Assembly (NCBI GenBank): GCA_918807975.1
Contig: OU964919.1
Coordinates: 25,489,824 to 25,553,823 of the forward strand
From: Aplidium turbinatum
Taxonomy: Eukaryota > Chordata > Ascidiacea > Aplousobranchia > Polyclinidae
Length of the DNA: 64,000 bases
Reading direction: 5' to 3'
Part shown: piece by piece, positions 34,252 through 44,556 of the stretch
How positions within the stretch are numbered: the first letter of the stretch is position 1
Layout of the letters: the number at the start of each line of letters is the position of its first letter
Translations under genes and position numbers: made by a program
Notes under the pieces: model-generated
Databases searched by the model: none
What the model was told of the DNA's origin: nothing
The model's input: the letters and a program-made list of their open reading frames with translations, nothing else

Positions 34252-34624
34252 TGGTAGGCACTTTAACATGCAGATATCCAATCCACCACGAACCAATCAG
34301 ATGTTACGTTGTCTGTCCAATTGTGACCATTCCAGCATTCAGCCAGAGACTTGATTATTACTTTGAACTTTGTTCGCTAATTACAGAAGAAAAAAAAGAG
34401 TTATAGCAGTGGTGGGAATCAAACCCACGTCAATGAAATGACTAGCCTACCACCGCCCTAACCCTCTGCGCCAAGCCAACCGATGGCAAAGCGATGACTT
34501 TATTTAGCTAGAATTTGCGTTTTTCCTTTGTTCCTTCTAAACGCAACCTTGATGACGTCATGAACAGCGTAGCTTCTGATTGGTTCGTGCTGGATTGGAT
34601 ATCTGCATGTTAAAGTGCCTACCA
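34252..34624. repeat. Inverted repeat (48-bp arms) enclosing a tRNA-like stretch
   Basis: The left arm 34252-34300 (GGTAGGCACTTTAACATGCA onward) is nearly a perfect reverse complement of 34577-34624. The arms are separated by about 275 bp containing the tRNA-like sequence at 34406-34481. It looks like a foldback or MITE. The edges and target duplication were not resolved. Confidence 0.7.
34406..34481 (-). ncRNA. tRNA-like, probably SINE-type, pol III promoter
   Basis: On the minus strand, TGGCGCAGAGG matches the A-box consensus, and GGGTTTGATTCC matches the B-box at a fitting distance. A T-arm (GTGGG ... CCCAC) can pair. The acceptor ends do not pair, so it is not a functional tRNA. A tRNA-derived SINE head or a tRNA pseudogene carried in the foldback is the best reading. 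Confidence 0.4.
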
Positions 34625-34639
34625 AACTGTTATATAGGC

Positions 34640-35050
34640 CATCCTGTCAAAAATATACGCATCACAATGCGCTATGTGTGACGTCATAATTTGTTACTGC
34701 TACAAACTGTTTAATTTCGCTTTTTTACCACTCATAAACGAAATCTACTACAGTTGCACTGTTTCAATGTCTTTCGGCGTTGAATCGTTGTAACTCGGCG
34801 GCTTTTTTCGCGGAGATAGCTTCTCTCCGCCTTTGTTTGAACCAGCGGGGCTTGATGGTTTTGCCATGCCATGCGATTTTGCTGATGGAGAGACGATTGG
34901 TGGCTTTTAAAAAAATGATTGCAAGGCTAAGGGATAGCTCAGGCAAAGGACAGCTATTTGCTGAGTCAAGTAAAATTTCTATTTATTTTTAAATATTATT
35001 ATTTGTAAAATTCCATTTTTTGTTTACTGTTATTTCTTACACGGCGCAGA
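34640..35050. other. Unrecognised stretch
   Basis: Short open frames on both strands (60-70 codons) between the foldback and the mini-MITE. They overlap each other and show no motif. I see no element termini here. Confidence 0.3.
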
Positions 35051-35052
35051 TG

Positions 35053-35100
35053 CAGTAACGTAGCTAGGGAGGGGCTGCACATTCCCTAGCTACGCCACTG
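35053..35100. mobile_element. 48-bp palindromic mini-MITE
   Basis: CAGTAACGTAGCTAGGGA and TCCCTAGCTACGCCACTG-like arms are almost all that is present. The flanks CGCAGATG (35045-35052) and TGCAGATG (35101-35108) form an 8-bp duplication with one mismatch, as in hAT elements. It is among the smallest plausible mobile units in the window and shares its terminal motif with 6266-6535. Confidence 0.7.
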
Positions 35101-35109
35101 TGCAGATGT

Positions 35110-35983
35110 TAGGCCTTCCTGTAGTAATAATGTAGTATCAATCAAGATGTCTCTCTATTTTCAGTTGTTGTAAAAGTTAATGCATTTTAGCTTTAATTTT
35201 ATTTTTTTCTGAGTTGAATGTAGGCCTAGCTTTGACCTTTCGATCTTTTAAATCTAACCTTTTATGTGCAAAATTTGGAGAACTTGAGCCAAGGAAGAAT
35301 ACTGAGAGGGATTTTTGTGTACGCCCCCTCCCCTTTTCAGTCAAAATTGTCTCAAAAGTTCAAAAAATGTGGCAAATGTTAAAGAGCTTTTGCTCGCGAT
35401 TTCAGATTCGTTGAAATATTTTTTTGATTCTAAATCGTGCTGAAAAGCAAAAATTTTGCGCCTTCGGCGCGAAACATGTCGTCTAAGACACTGTACGTAT
35501 AAGAAACTCTAGCTTTTAGTAATGCAAAGGGGGTCTGGGGCGACCTCCCATAAGTATATGTGATGAAATAATCCAATAAGCCCCTGTCGATGTCGAAACA
35601 TCATTCCCGCCCCTGCCTAAATTACCCCCCCACTCTCAGAAAGTGTCCGGAATCCCTGGGCCTGCAGTACAAAGATAGCTTATCATTTTTAGATATGGCC
35701 AAACAAGTTAAACAATTGTCATAAATTTTAAAGGTCAACAGTTGTGAGGCCGCATAGGCTATTATAGCCTAGCCTATACCACTTTTGTGATTAGGCTATT
35801 TGATCCCAGCAACTAACTATTGGCCTGCACAAAATGAAAAAGTATCCCTGTAACTGCCACGGGCTCTTTAAAGAGCCCAAGCCCTAAAAAATACACACTT
35901 TTTGCAATCACCATAACTCTGGTCTTTGTTTGCCAAACTGCATGGGTTTTACTTTTTTTTATTTGATTCTTTACCTTAGCCTA
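35110..35983. other. Degenerate repeat DNA
   Basis: It includes GCGCCTTCGGCGCGAAA near 35458, similar to the GCGCCGTAGGCGC motif of the MITE at 17680-17949, and C-rich runs near 35625. The phrase TTACCCCCCCACT also occurs near 34130. These are probably remnants of hAT-like elements without clear ends. No gene is seen. Confidence 0.35.
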
Positions 35984-37322
35984 CTTGATCTACCGTTCGT
36001 TGTGGAATGCGATGCGTCAGAGGTCGTAGTCTCAGCAACCTAAACTCAGGCCGGGCGACTTGTAGCGTTTATGTCTAGATCAGGGTGGTCCAAGACTGCG
36101 AACATGAAGGGCCACATTAGGGTCTGAGATAATCTTCACGGGCCGCATAGTGAGAAATGATAACGCGTTGCTGAAAGTAGAAACGTTGTTAAATAAAAAC
36201 TTAACTAGGTTGCGATTTTGAACTTCTTTTCTATAGATTTCGATCTGTTTTAGCTACATTCTTACTGTTTGCAGGCTATGAACATTAACAAATCTTGTCG
36301 CTGACAAAATACAGTTGCAATGAAAGGACTGAGTTTGCTATTCTGATCGACCTAATATTTTGCTGCACGCCAAACTCACTTTTTAATCTCTGCGTGCGAC
36401 TCAAAAAGTGATTTTCAGCTAGTAAAAAAGATACGTTACGTTCATAACACGTCAACAAATTAGCAAACCAAAACAATTTATTGTTTTTTGCTTTTGCATA
36501 TAGTGTCGATCTTTGGTTTAAATTCGGTGGTCGACAGACGTAAGCAGGCATCCAGGGTTTCTCAGCCATTCTGTTCCGTGTGTCGCTTTTTAATCGCTTC
36601 AAAACGGAGAAAGTGCTAGCAACAAAAGCAAAATATCAACGCACGTTTGTGTCGTCACAAACCGACATTGTTCCCTCATAGGTCCTATTGACCTGATTAT
36701 GCGCGACTTATTTAGGGTTGTGGCGAATGTAATGTAGGCTACAGGGTGATCCGTAAGTAACTCCCTTAACGTAGGTGTCTTTTTAAACCTTGGATTTAGC
36801 ACTGATAATTCCGGCTTGCACAAAGTATTTGCGGGCCGCACAAAAGCTTCACGCGGGCCGCATGCGGCCCGCGTGCCAGAGTTTGGACCACTCTGGTCTA
36901 GATCATTCCAAGGAGGTGAACTACATTATCCGGCTGTGGAGAAGGAGGCTACTGCCATAGTGGAAGCGGTGCAAAAATGGAGTCACTTTCTTTCTCGTCA
37001 ACACTTCACATTGGTTACTGATTAGAGGTCCGTAGCATTCATGCTAGACAACCGTAAACGAACAAAGATTAAAAACAATAAAGTCCAGTGCTGGCGGCTT
37101 GAACTATCGTTGTATAGTTACACAATCAAATACAGGCCGGGGAAAAATAACGTCACCCCTGATTCATTGACACAGGCTTTCTGTACTTCGATATCGTCAG
37201 AGCTTGACCTCGCGAACATACACTCTGCCATCCTGGAGTGACACGATTGCTGCACTTCGTACGTTCTAAAAACTAACCCTACTCTACAGAAGATGTTTGC
37301 AAAGTTTGTTCTGCTTGTCGGA
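35984..37322 (+). mobile_element. Gypsy-A-family remnant, plus strand
   Basis: An old fragment covering the RNase H region (VVECDASEV; YPAVEKEATAIVEAV; HFTLVTD) and the start of integrase, of the same family as the copy at 1.7-5.9 kb. It has several breaks and no LTRs. A hAT MITE (36081-36895) is inserted in it. It abuts LINE-2 at about 37325. Confidence 0.8.
36081..36895. mobile_element. hAT MITE with GGCCGCATGCGGCC core
   Basis: Ends CAGGGTGGTCCAAGACT and AGTTTGGACCACTCTG are flanked by a perfect 8-bp duplication, GTCTAGAT (36073-36080 and 36896-36903). Near the right end is GCGGGCCGCATGCGGCCCGC, familiar from animal hAT-type repeats. The interior shows no recognisable transposase. Confidence 0.9.
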
Positions 37323-37324
37323 CA

Positions 37325-38115
37325 CGCTCGGAGCAGTGCCGGTCTTAATTAAGTTGTGTCGGCTTTTTCAGCTGTGTCTCGATTATGGTGACACTCCAGC
37401 ACAGTGGAAGGTTGCCCATGTAATCCCAATCTTTAAAAAGGGAAACCGAAGAACTCCTGCAAACTGTCGTCCAGTGAGCCTCACAAGTTGTGTCTGTAAG
37501 TTAATGGAGTCATGCCTAAGAGAAGTCATCTGGCACTTCTGGGATGAGCGTGACCTTATTAAATCATCCCAATTTGGATTTATCCCACAGTCCTCATGCA
37601 CAACCCAACTGCTTGAATTGGAGAACATCACATCTATTGTTGATAAAGGTCAATGCGTTGATGTTGTCTATTTGGACTTTTCCAAAGCCTTCAATTCGGT
37701 TTCACACGAAAGACTAATGAGGAAACTGTCGGCTTTGGGTATAAAAGGCAATGTTTATTCGTGGATACGTTCCTTCCTTTCTGGTAGGAGTGAAGTCGTT
37801 GTGGTGGATGGAGAGAAAAGTGATCCGAAACCCATGATATCCAGTGTGCCTCAGGGAAGTTTCCTTGGGCCTCTGCTGTTTATTGCCTATGTCAATGACG
37901 CTGATGACTACATTAGTCACAGCACCTTGTTGAAATACGCGGATGACATGAAAATCTACACAGAATTGAGCAGGGATGATCCCGATCTTGTCTCATCCCT
38001 GCTACAAACGGACTTGAAATTATTGTTAATGCACTGGTCTGAATCCTGGCAACTACAGTTTAATATTGACAAGTGCTCCACTCTGCACTTTGGTCATGGC
38101 AACTTAGAGCATTAG
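37325..38115 (+). CDS. LINE-2 reverse transcriptase
   Basis: RT blocks in order: WKVAHVIPIFKKGNR, CRPVSLTSCVCKLMES, VYLDFSKAFNSVSHERL (motif A), SSVPQGSFLGPLLFIAYVND (motif B) and LLKYADDMKIY (catalytic YADD). The frame stops at 38115. The thumb region continues in another frame at 38131-38300 (EKDLGVMITTDLKTS), so there is at least one frame break. The finger region is only partly present at the left end. Confidence 0.85.
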
Positions 38116-38310
38116 TATGTTCTAGGTGACATGCCAATTGCCTCTAAAAAGAATGAAAAAGACTTGGGCGTCATGATAACAACTGATCTTAAAACATCCA
38201 CCCATGTCTCGTATGCAGTTAAAAAGGCGGAGATGGTCCTGGGTGTTTTAAAACGGACACTGGTCAGCAGGGACAAGTATGTCTTTTTAAGATTATATAA
38301 ACAGTGCAAG
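37325..38310 (+). mobile_element. CR1-like LINE fragment (LINE-2)
   Basis: A reverse-transcriptase-only fragment truncated at both ends, abutting the Gypsy-A remnant on the left. To its right, up to 38690, is unrecognised DNA. Confidence 0.8.
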
Positions 38311-38748
38311 TGTGCAACTAGGCTACAATCTTGTTTTTGGCGGGAAGTCAATACCAACGCATTTTCGGCGCCAACAATCATAATGGCGTGAGTCACATGA
38401 CTGCAAACAGCTGATTCATGTAGAAACATGTCCTACGTTAAAGCATAGTATCTACCGAGCTCTCCTCAGCATGGAAGGGTTGCCAGGGTCAGCAAAGTTG
38501 TCAAACTTTGAAAACGAACAGTTGTTTCAAATATTGAAATTAAAAGAGCGAGAAGGTTCTGCTATTAACATTTTATATTTCTACGCATAAATTCGTTGTC
38601 CTTGAAAGATTTCTGATTTCATCAGAATTGTAAGGCATGCAGTGCATGTCTTGCATGCATGGAGAATACGCCACTGCGTCTACGTCGAACAATAAATACT
38701 TGCTTGAATAGGCTACTGAAAAGTTTGGGTGTTCATCAGGACAATTAT

Positions 38749-38933
38749 CGTTTCTAGCACTAGTTGCAACGTTCATCTGATGAAATTGAAAGTAAAATTA
38801 ACAACAAACAAGATGGTTTATTGCTTCACTGACGTTTCGCGCACCATGACAATGCGCATTCTCAGAGCGAATAACATACAAAATAAAATTACACCGGGTT
38901 ATATACTGCAGTGCGATTGAAGGCAAGAAAAAC
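38749..38933 (-). repeat. Left inverted arm (Penelope-like)
   Basis: Reverse complement of 54547-54736. On the minus strand it contains CTGAGAATGCGC and GCGCGAAACGTCAG. Confidence 0.8.
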
Positions 38934-39074
38934 TAAAAATTAAACACGCAATATTTTAAAAAAAATTCTGTTGGACGTCACTGCTTCGAATTTTTATGTT
39001 TATTGTTGGAAGTTTTTACGTAATTTAACGTGGAAAGTAACCGCTTACACATCATTGGCCATTTTTTTTAAATA

Positions 39075-39506
39075 TTGCGTTTTATTTTTTTGTCAAGGGA
39101 CATTGCAGATGCTTCAGCAAGTGATCTCTCCTTTGAAAAATATGTTTTGGACATTTTAAATTACTACCTAAGAATGAAACTCACTCCGATAGATATAAAT
39201 ATAATGCATATTCTCCCTAAAGCTTCAAATGGTAAACAACCCATCATAATAAAATTTGTCCGACGAACTGTAAGAAATCTTGTGTTCCAGCGAAAGAAAA
39301 ACTTTGCTGGATCATCCATGGCGTTGACGGAGTCCCTCACTAAGCAGAGAGTTCGACTCGTCAATGATCCAAAACAGAAATTTGGAAAAAGAAATGTCTG
39401 GACAATCAATGGTAACATTTTTGTATTTATTAATTCACGGACACACATAATCAAATCCTCAGAAGATATCCTTAAGTTAAGTAGCCTACCGGTACTGATT
39501 AATTAA
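39075..39506 (+). CDS. LINE-3 ORF1 protein, C-terminal part
   Basis: 143 codons with QPIIIKFVRRTVRNLV, MALTESLTKQRVRLV and GKRNVWTINGNIFVFI. This is the pattern of the nucleic-acid-binding C-terminal domain in ORF1 of L2/CR1-like LINEs (I-I-V-K-F-x-R-R ... E-x-L-T ... W-x-x-x-G-x-I-x-V). The N-terminal part is missing or in another frame. It lies 170 bp upstream of ORF2. Confidence 0.65.
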   Translation: MRFIFLSRDIADASASDLSFEKYVLDILNYYLRMKLTPIDINIMHILPKASNGKQPIIIKFVRRTVRNLVFQRKKNFAGSSMALTESLTKQRVRLVNDPKQKFGKRNVWTINGNIFVFINSRTHIIKSSEDILKLSSLPVLIN

Positions 39507-39673
39507 TCTTTTAATGTTTTGGGATAGGCCTATAATAGCCTATCTAATTTGTTAAAACTGCTTATGTGTATATATTTGATACTGAAAACAATTTTAACCA
39601 ATGTATAGGCTAGATTGTCACTCTCCTGTTGGACACTTCCTTGTTATTTGTAAATTAGGAGAAAAAGTTTGCT

Positions 39674-39949
39674 TTGAAAATTATGAATAAGGTTAAATGT
39701 TCACATTGCACAAAAGCCATTAAAAAAAACCAAAATTCTGTCTTTTGTAATATAAATCAACATTGGCTCCATTTGAAATGTTCAGGCCTAACACATGAAA
39801 AGTTCATCTTTCTTTGTAAGAAATCTGATGATGTGCCATGGTACTGTCAGAGATGCTTGAGTTCTTCTCTCCCCTTTGTTGACTGTTGTGACGTTGATTT
39901 TGACCATTTTTTTCCTCAAAAAATTCAAAACCTCAAAATAGTACTGTAG
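39674..39949 (+). CDS. LINE-3 ORF2 N-terminus: PHD-like zinc finger
   Basis: Starts MNKVKCSHCTKAI and contains NINQHWLHLKCSGL and WYCQRC, giving the C-x2-C ... C ... H-x2-C ... C-x2-C pattern of PHD-type fingers found ahead of the endonuclease in several CR1-like LINEs. The downstream endonuclease is in another frame, so a frame break lies between them. Confidence 0.7.
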   Translation: MKIMNKVKCSHCTKAIKKNQNSVFCNINQHWLHLKCSGLTHEKFIFLCKKSDDVPWYCQRCLSSSLPFVDCCDVDFDHFFPQKIQNLKIVL

Positions 39950-40028
39950 TACCTAGTAGCCTAGCAATGATCTGAAAAATCTTTTCACAAATGATAACAT
40001 TTTAAATAATTTCCCAGCTGACAATGAC

Positions 40029-40715
40029 ATGTCTGATGACAATCCACTTACCACCATGGACACTACATACATTCCTTCTCATGAGATACATACATTGATA
40101 AGTACTGTTGAATACAACAATTGTCTCCTCACTATGAATATCAACATTCGCTCCCTGTTAAATCCAACTAACTTTTCTAAATTGCAAGCTCTTATAGCAT
40201 CTATGTCCAACAAGCCCCATATAATTTCGATAAATAAAACATGGCTGAAGGAAAATCAATATGGAAATTTTAAGTCACTTGATGGCTACATATTTCTAGC
40301 AAATAGTGGAAAACAATACAGAGGTGGAGGTGTTGCATTGCATATAAAAAATGACATTGTGTTTACTGTGAACAATAAACTTACAATTATGGAAGAGAAA
40401 ATTTTTGAATCTTTATTCATTGAAGTTTCTGTTAGTAATAAAAAGTATACTGTTGGGACTATATACCGATCACCTAAAAATGACTGCAAATCTCACTACT
40501 CTTTTATTCAACATTTAACTCAAGTTCTACAATCAACTAAAAATGATTGTTATATTTTGGATGATCTTAACTATAACCTTCTTGATCTAAACAACAAACA
40601 CACCAACGGATTTGTTGAAACCTTGTTTGATTACAGCTACTATCCTATCATTAATAAACCAACATATCATTTGATAAACCTATTCCAAAACCCTTCTGCA
40701 TCAGCACAAAAATGA
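40029..40715 (+). CDS. LINE-3 AP-type endonuclease domain
   Basis: Visible motifs: NINIRSL, INKTWLKE (the usual catalytic Glu of ETWL is replaced by Lys), GGGVALHIKN, VGTIYRSPK and ILDDLNYNLL (usually GDLN). The final S-D-H block is missing because sequence has been lost between this domain and the RT. The endonuclease is therefore inactive. Confidence 0.8.
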   Translation: MSDDNPLTTMDTTYIPSHEIHTLISTVEYNNCLLTMNINIRSLLNPTNFSKLQALIASMSNKPHIISINKTWLKENQYGNFKSLDGYIFLANSGKQYRGGGVALHIKNDIVFTVNNKLTIMEEKIFESLFIEVSVSNKKYTVGTIYRSPKNDCKSHYSFIQHLTQVLQSTKNDCYILDDLNYNLLDLNNKHTNGFVETLFDYSYYPIINKPTYHLINLFQNPSASAQK

Positions 40716-40795
40716 TCTTAAAAAGACCTGGAGTGTCATAAATAGTTTGCTTAGAAGGAAAAAACCTAAAATTGACTACCCCATTAGCATTAATG

Positions 40796-41130
40796 AATTG
40801 TTGGATATGCTAGAGATGAGAGAGACCATAGACCAACTAGCAAGGGAAAATGAAGTAAGATGGTATGGACATGTGATAAGGAGGGAGGAAGGAAGTTTTC
40901 TTAGAATGGCACTAGATCTAAAGGTGGATGGGAAGAGGAAACGCGGTCGTCCAAGAAGAACGTGGAAACAACAAGTGAAGGATGAATTTAAAAAAGTCGG
41001 ACTGAAGGAGGAAGATGCAAGGGACAGCGTGAAATGGAGAAAAGGGATTAAAACAATTGCTGCGCGGAAACAATCGGCCACCCCCACTAGTGGGGAACAA
41101 ACCGACGATGGGTTATGATGTTGATGATGA
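40796..41130 (+). mobile_element. 5'-truncated RTE-like insertion in LINE-3
   Basis: A near-identical copy of the last 330 bp of the RTE element at 4142-5500: LLDMLEMRETIDQLAREN, then KRKRGRPRRTWKQQVK and the stop before a (GAT)n tail. It breaks LINE-3 ahead of the RT. A target duplication is not clear. Its similarity to the other copy suggests recent activity of this family. Confidence 0.9.
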
Positions 41131-41566
41131 TCAGGTAGTAAATGATGCTACACAAAAATGCAATCACTTTAATGAATATTTTACTTCTGTGGCAGAAAAA
41201 TTACTTGAAAAAATTCCCCATTTGGCTGATCATTTTTCCAAGTATCTTCCAAATTCATCACCCAAATCAATATTTTTAAAACCTGCAAGTTTTGAAGAAA
41301 TTTACGGATTTATTAAATCTTTGAAACCAAAGTTAAGTTGTGGTACTGATGGCATTCCAGGCAAAATTTTAAGGCATACCTCCGATAACATAATAAAAGT
41401 ACTAACACATATTTTTAACTTATCTTTGGTACATGGTGACTTCATAAAAGCATTTAAAATCGGTAAAGTAGTGCCAATCTATAAAAAGGAGACCCAAGCA
41501 ATTGCAGTAAGTATAGACCAGTTAGTCTTTTGTCTTGCTTCTCAAAAATGTTAGAAAAAGTCGTGT
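41130..41566 (+). CDS. LINE-3 RT, N-terminal part
   Basis: KCNHFNEYFTSVAEKL, FIKSLKPKLSCGTDGIPG and KIGKVVPIYKK are standard RT N-terminal and finger blocks of CR1/jockey-type LINEs. It is followed by LASQKC in a frame-shifted stretch. At 41566 the frame MLEKVV stops at the TA used by element B, and the same frame resumes at 42504 as [10 protein letters not shown]. Confidence 0.8.
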
Positions 41567-41567
41567 A

Positions 41568-42503
41568 GGGGAAGTGCGGGACCGATGGGACACAGGGACC
41601 GAAGGGACAGCGCGATATCTTTCCCTCTAGTGAATAATTTTTGGCAATATTGATTTTGGACACGAAATATGAATCTCAGGTTGCGCACGTGAAAGGAATA
41701 GGATCTAGCTCAACTGTGTAAACAATGGGGGTAAAATATTAATTTTAAGACCCAAAAATAAATTGGAGCTATAGGATTAAAAAAGATCAGTGGAAAATAT
41801 CAGAAATAACAATGATTGACAATAAAGTTGTTTTAAATCAGTGATATAAGAAGCAAGGTTTGTGATACTAATGTAGTTTCAGATGTCAACAGAATGGACA
41901 GCAGAAAAATATTTCTCAAAATTGCTGATTGCGGGACCAATGGGACAAGGGTATTTTGAATAGGTATTTTAATTTGTCTTTCCAAACAATGAGGATGTTG
42001 CCTCAATTTCTCAAAAAGATATAGAAAAAATAATCCTTGCCACAACCAGTTGATATAACAACATGCCTAAGCGGCATTCTACGTTTCTCAGAGATTGTTT
42101 CGTCTGTATAGACAATCTACAGATGGATATTGCAATTGCTTACTAACATTGACAAAGGAACTTGACGTTTCATGTTCATTTTTCACTTTTAATGTAAATA
42201 ACCAATTTCAGTTGATAAAATCATTTTTTGTACTTCTTTTGTGCAATTTTAGATATCTCCCATCGGTCCCATAACACTGTCCCATCGGTCCCATAGGTAT
42301 GGGACCCATGGGACAACTAACAACATTGATAAAATGTTGAATAACTCAATAACTAATCATAACATTTCAATAATTTTTACATCATACCGGTACCTCGTAA
42401 GTCTGTGGATCTACAAACTATGAAAAAATGGACGACCTAGCATTGATGTTGGAGTCGTTATTAACAAATAAAAAAATCTGTCCCATGGGTCCCGCACCTA
42501 CCC
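41568..42503. mobile_element. TA-inserting word-echo element B (936 bp)
   Basis: TA at 41566-41567 and 42504-42505 is the target duplication. The left end GGGGAAGTGCGGGACCGATG and the right end, reversed, GGGTAGGTGCGGGACCCATG match well. Removing the element with one TA restores an uninterrupted LINE frame. The word GGGACCGATGGGACA (or variants) occurs at 41578, 41595, 41933 and 42301 forward, and 42256, 42278 and 42479 reversed. No coding sequence is present, so it must be moved in trans. Confidence 0.9.
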
Positions 42504-42505
42504 TA

Positions 42506-43289
42506 CTCAAGATTATACTATTTCCTTGATCAGCGTAATTTCTTTTACACCCAGCAGTTTGGTTTTAGACATAACCACTCCACGAACCAGGCTACTACAC
42601 TGCTAACCAACAAGATCTACAAAGCAATGGAAAATAAAGAAGCAACCCTTGGCATCTTTCTAGATTTATCAAAGGCTTTTGATACAGTAAATCATGAAAT
42701 ACTTCTGACAAAACTTTATCACTATGGTATCAGAGCAACACCCCTCCAGTGGTTTCGAAGCTACTTAAATAATTGTTTTCAGACAGTAGAAATTTCTGGT
42801 AGTGTTTCAACTCCATTAGAGGCAAAGTATGGTGTGCCCCAAGGTTCTATTTTAGGCCCCCTATTATTCATAATTTACATTAACGACTTCCCAAATTGTT
42901 TAAATTGTACTGAATCTATCATTTTTGCGGATGACACAAATCTTCTGATGTCAGGTAAGAGTGTGGATAAATTGCATGAAGCGGCCAATACAGAAATGCA
43001 AGAAGCTGTCAAATGGCTTGTAGCAAATAAATTATCACTCACTGTAAACAAAACAAAATACATGGTATTTGATACTAACAGTTTACGTGCGAATAAGTGT
43101 AAGCAAATCTTAAGTATAAATGATCAACCAATTGAGAGAGTACAAAATATCAGTTTCCTTGGCCTGACTTTGAATGAAAATCTTTCATGGAAACCACACA
43201 TGCAACATTTGCTGCAAAAGCTTCGAAGAAATTTTGGCATAATTACCAAGATTAGACCCCGTCTTAATTTGTCAAATTTGATCTGCTTA
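42506..43289 (+). CDS. LINE-3 RT, catalytic core
   Basis: Visible: [33 protein letters not shown] (motif A), [20 protein letters not shown] (motif B), [11 protein letters not shown] (catalytic FADD), then [15 protein letters not shown] and [15 protein letters not shown] of the thumb. The frame runs to NLICL at 43289, where the Harbinger-like element begins, and resumes at 53327-53330 as YHSLIESNLRYC. Confidence 0.9.
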
Positions 43290-43989
43290 GAGACCGTACA
43301 AATATTACGTAACGCTATCGAGGGGGAGGGGGGGTTTATGAAAAGCGTTACGTTAGCGTCACATCGGGGGGAGGGGGTTCAAGCAAAACGTTACGTAACG
43401 CTTACGAGTACGGCACGGTAGTTTATTTGTGCTGGCTGGTATCGTCGTTTGGATACTAAATTAAGCTGAAATCATATCCAACAGCACCTATTCAGCACCA
43501 ACAACATCTCTATCAAGTATGAATTACGATACTGTAATTCCCGTAATTCCATACAGGTTCTAAGTGCTTAACCTCGCATTGCGAAATTGCAAGGCAGCAT
43601 TCTTACATCACAAAGCTTGCTTTGATGTGAGTGAACAATATCAGGGTTGCCAAATGGAATTTTTTAGGCCAAATTCCAAAAATCTGACCTTTTTAAATTG
43701 TAGTTGGCTTAAAAAAATTGATGCAAATAAGGCCAGAAAATCTGGCTTTATTTGGCCCTTTTTATGGCTGCAAATTTTGGCCGGTTTACAAAGTATTATT
43801 TTAAGTAAATTGCAAATAAAAGTATCACTTAAAGCCTGAACTATATCGTTTTAATTACTAAGTAGAGACATAGAGAATGTGTTAGCTGTGGACAGGGTGG
43901 TTCTATTGAGTTGAACCGGGTTTCGGGACTATTACCAAGTAGCCTAATTAGTGAAGTCTCTTAGCTTAGTCAGTACATAGTAAGGTGTA

Positions 43990-44556
43990 TGTTACGGCCA
44001 ATCTCTGTACAAATCAAACGTCATATAAAACCGTTCAAGTCTACTGAATATTACGTCATGGAAGTTGCTAGAAAATGTGCCAAAATTGCACCATCGTTCA
44101 CAGACTTGTGTCAAACTTGTTTGGACTTGTTTGGGCCTGTTTAAACAGGAAATATTACATCAGCTTTAAACACCTGTTGGAATGACTTCATAATTGTCTT
44201 TCATTATTGCGTCACAGTACTGCATACGTGAATTTGAGATATTGCTATCTATTCTGGTCATTCGTAAAATGATTGTTTGAAAGTTGGCCGCACATTTAAC
44301 TGTTGGCTTAGTGCTTGCTAGCTGGACAAAGGTTCCGTCTTTTATCCAAGTAATCTGTTCTGTAGTGACAGTTTTCAGTGGTGTACGCGTTGCACCCCCT
44401 CGTTTTCGGTAGCCGTGGGCTAATTTTTACAGAAATACACTTTTTGAAAAGAAGTTCAAGTGTGTGTTTCTTCGGTCATTATATGCAGACGAAAGGATCC
44501 GGGAACTTTAAGTTACAATTTTCCCACGAAGAAATTATGGTTTACCGCTGTGACCA
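43990..44556 (+). repeat. BEL-2 5' LTR
   Basis: 567 bp, from TGTTACGGCCAATC to CCGCTGTGACCA. The internal region then starts TAAAAAATAAAAGACG, as in BEL-1. Confidence 0.95.

Noticed and set aside
34406-34481. Functional tRNA gene
   Set aside because: A/B boxes and a T-arm are present, but the acceptor stem does not pair and the anticodon arm is unclear.
34040-35660. One large element ending in C/G-run termini
   Set aside because: The phrase TTACCCCCCCACT occurs at both sides but in direct orientation, and the outer sequences do not match as inverted repeats.
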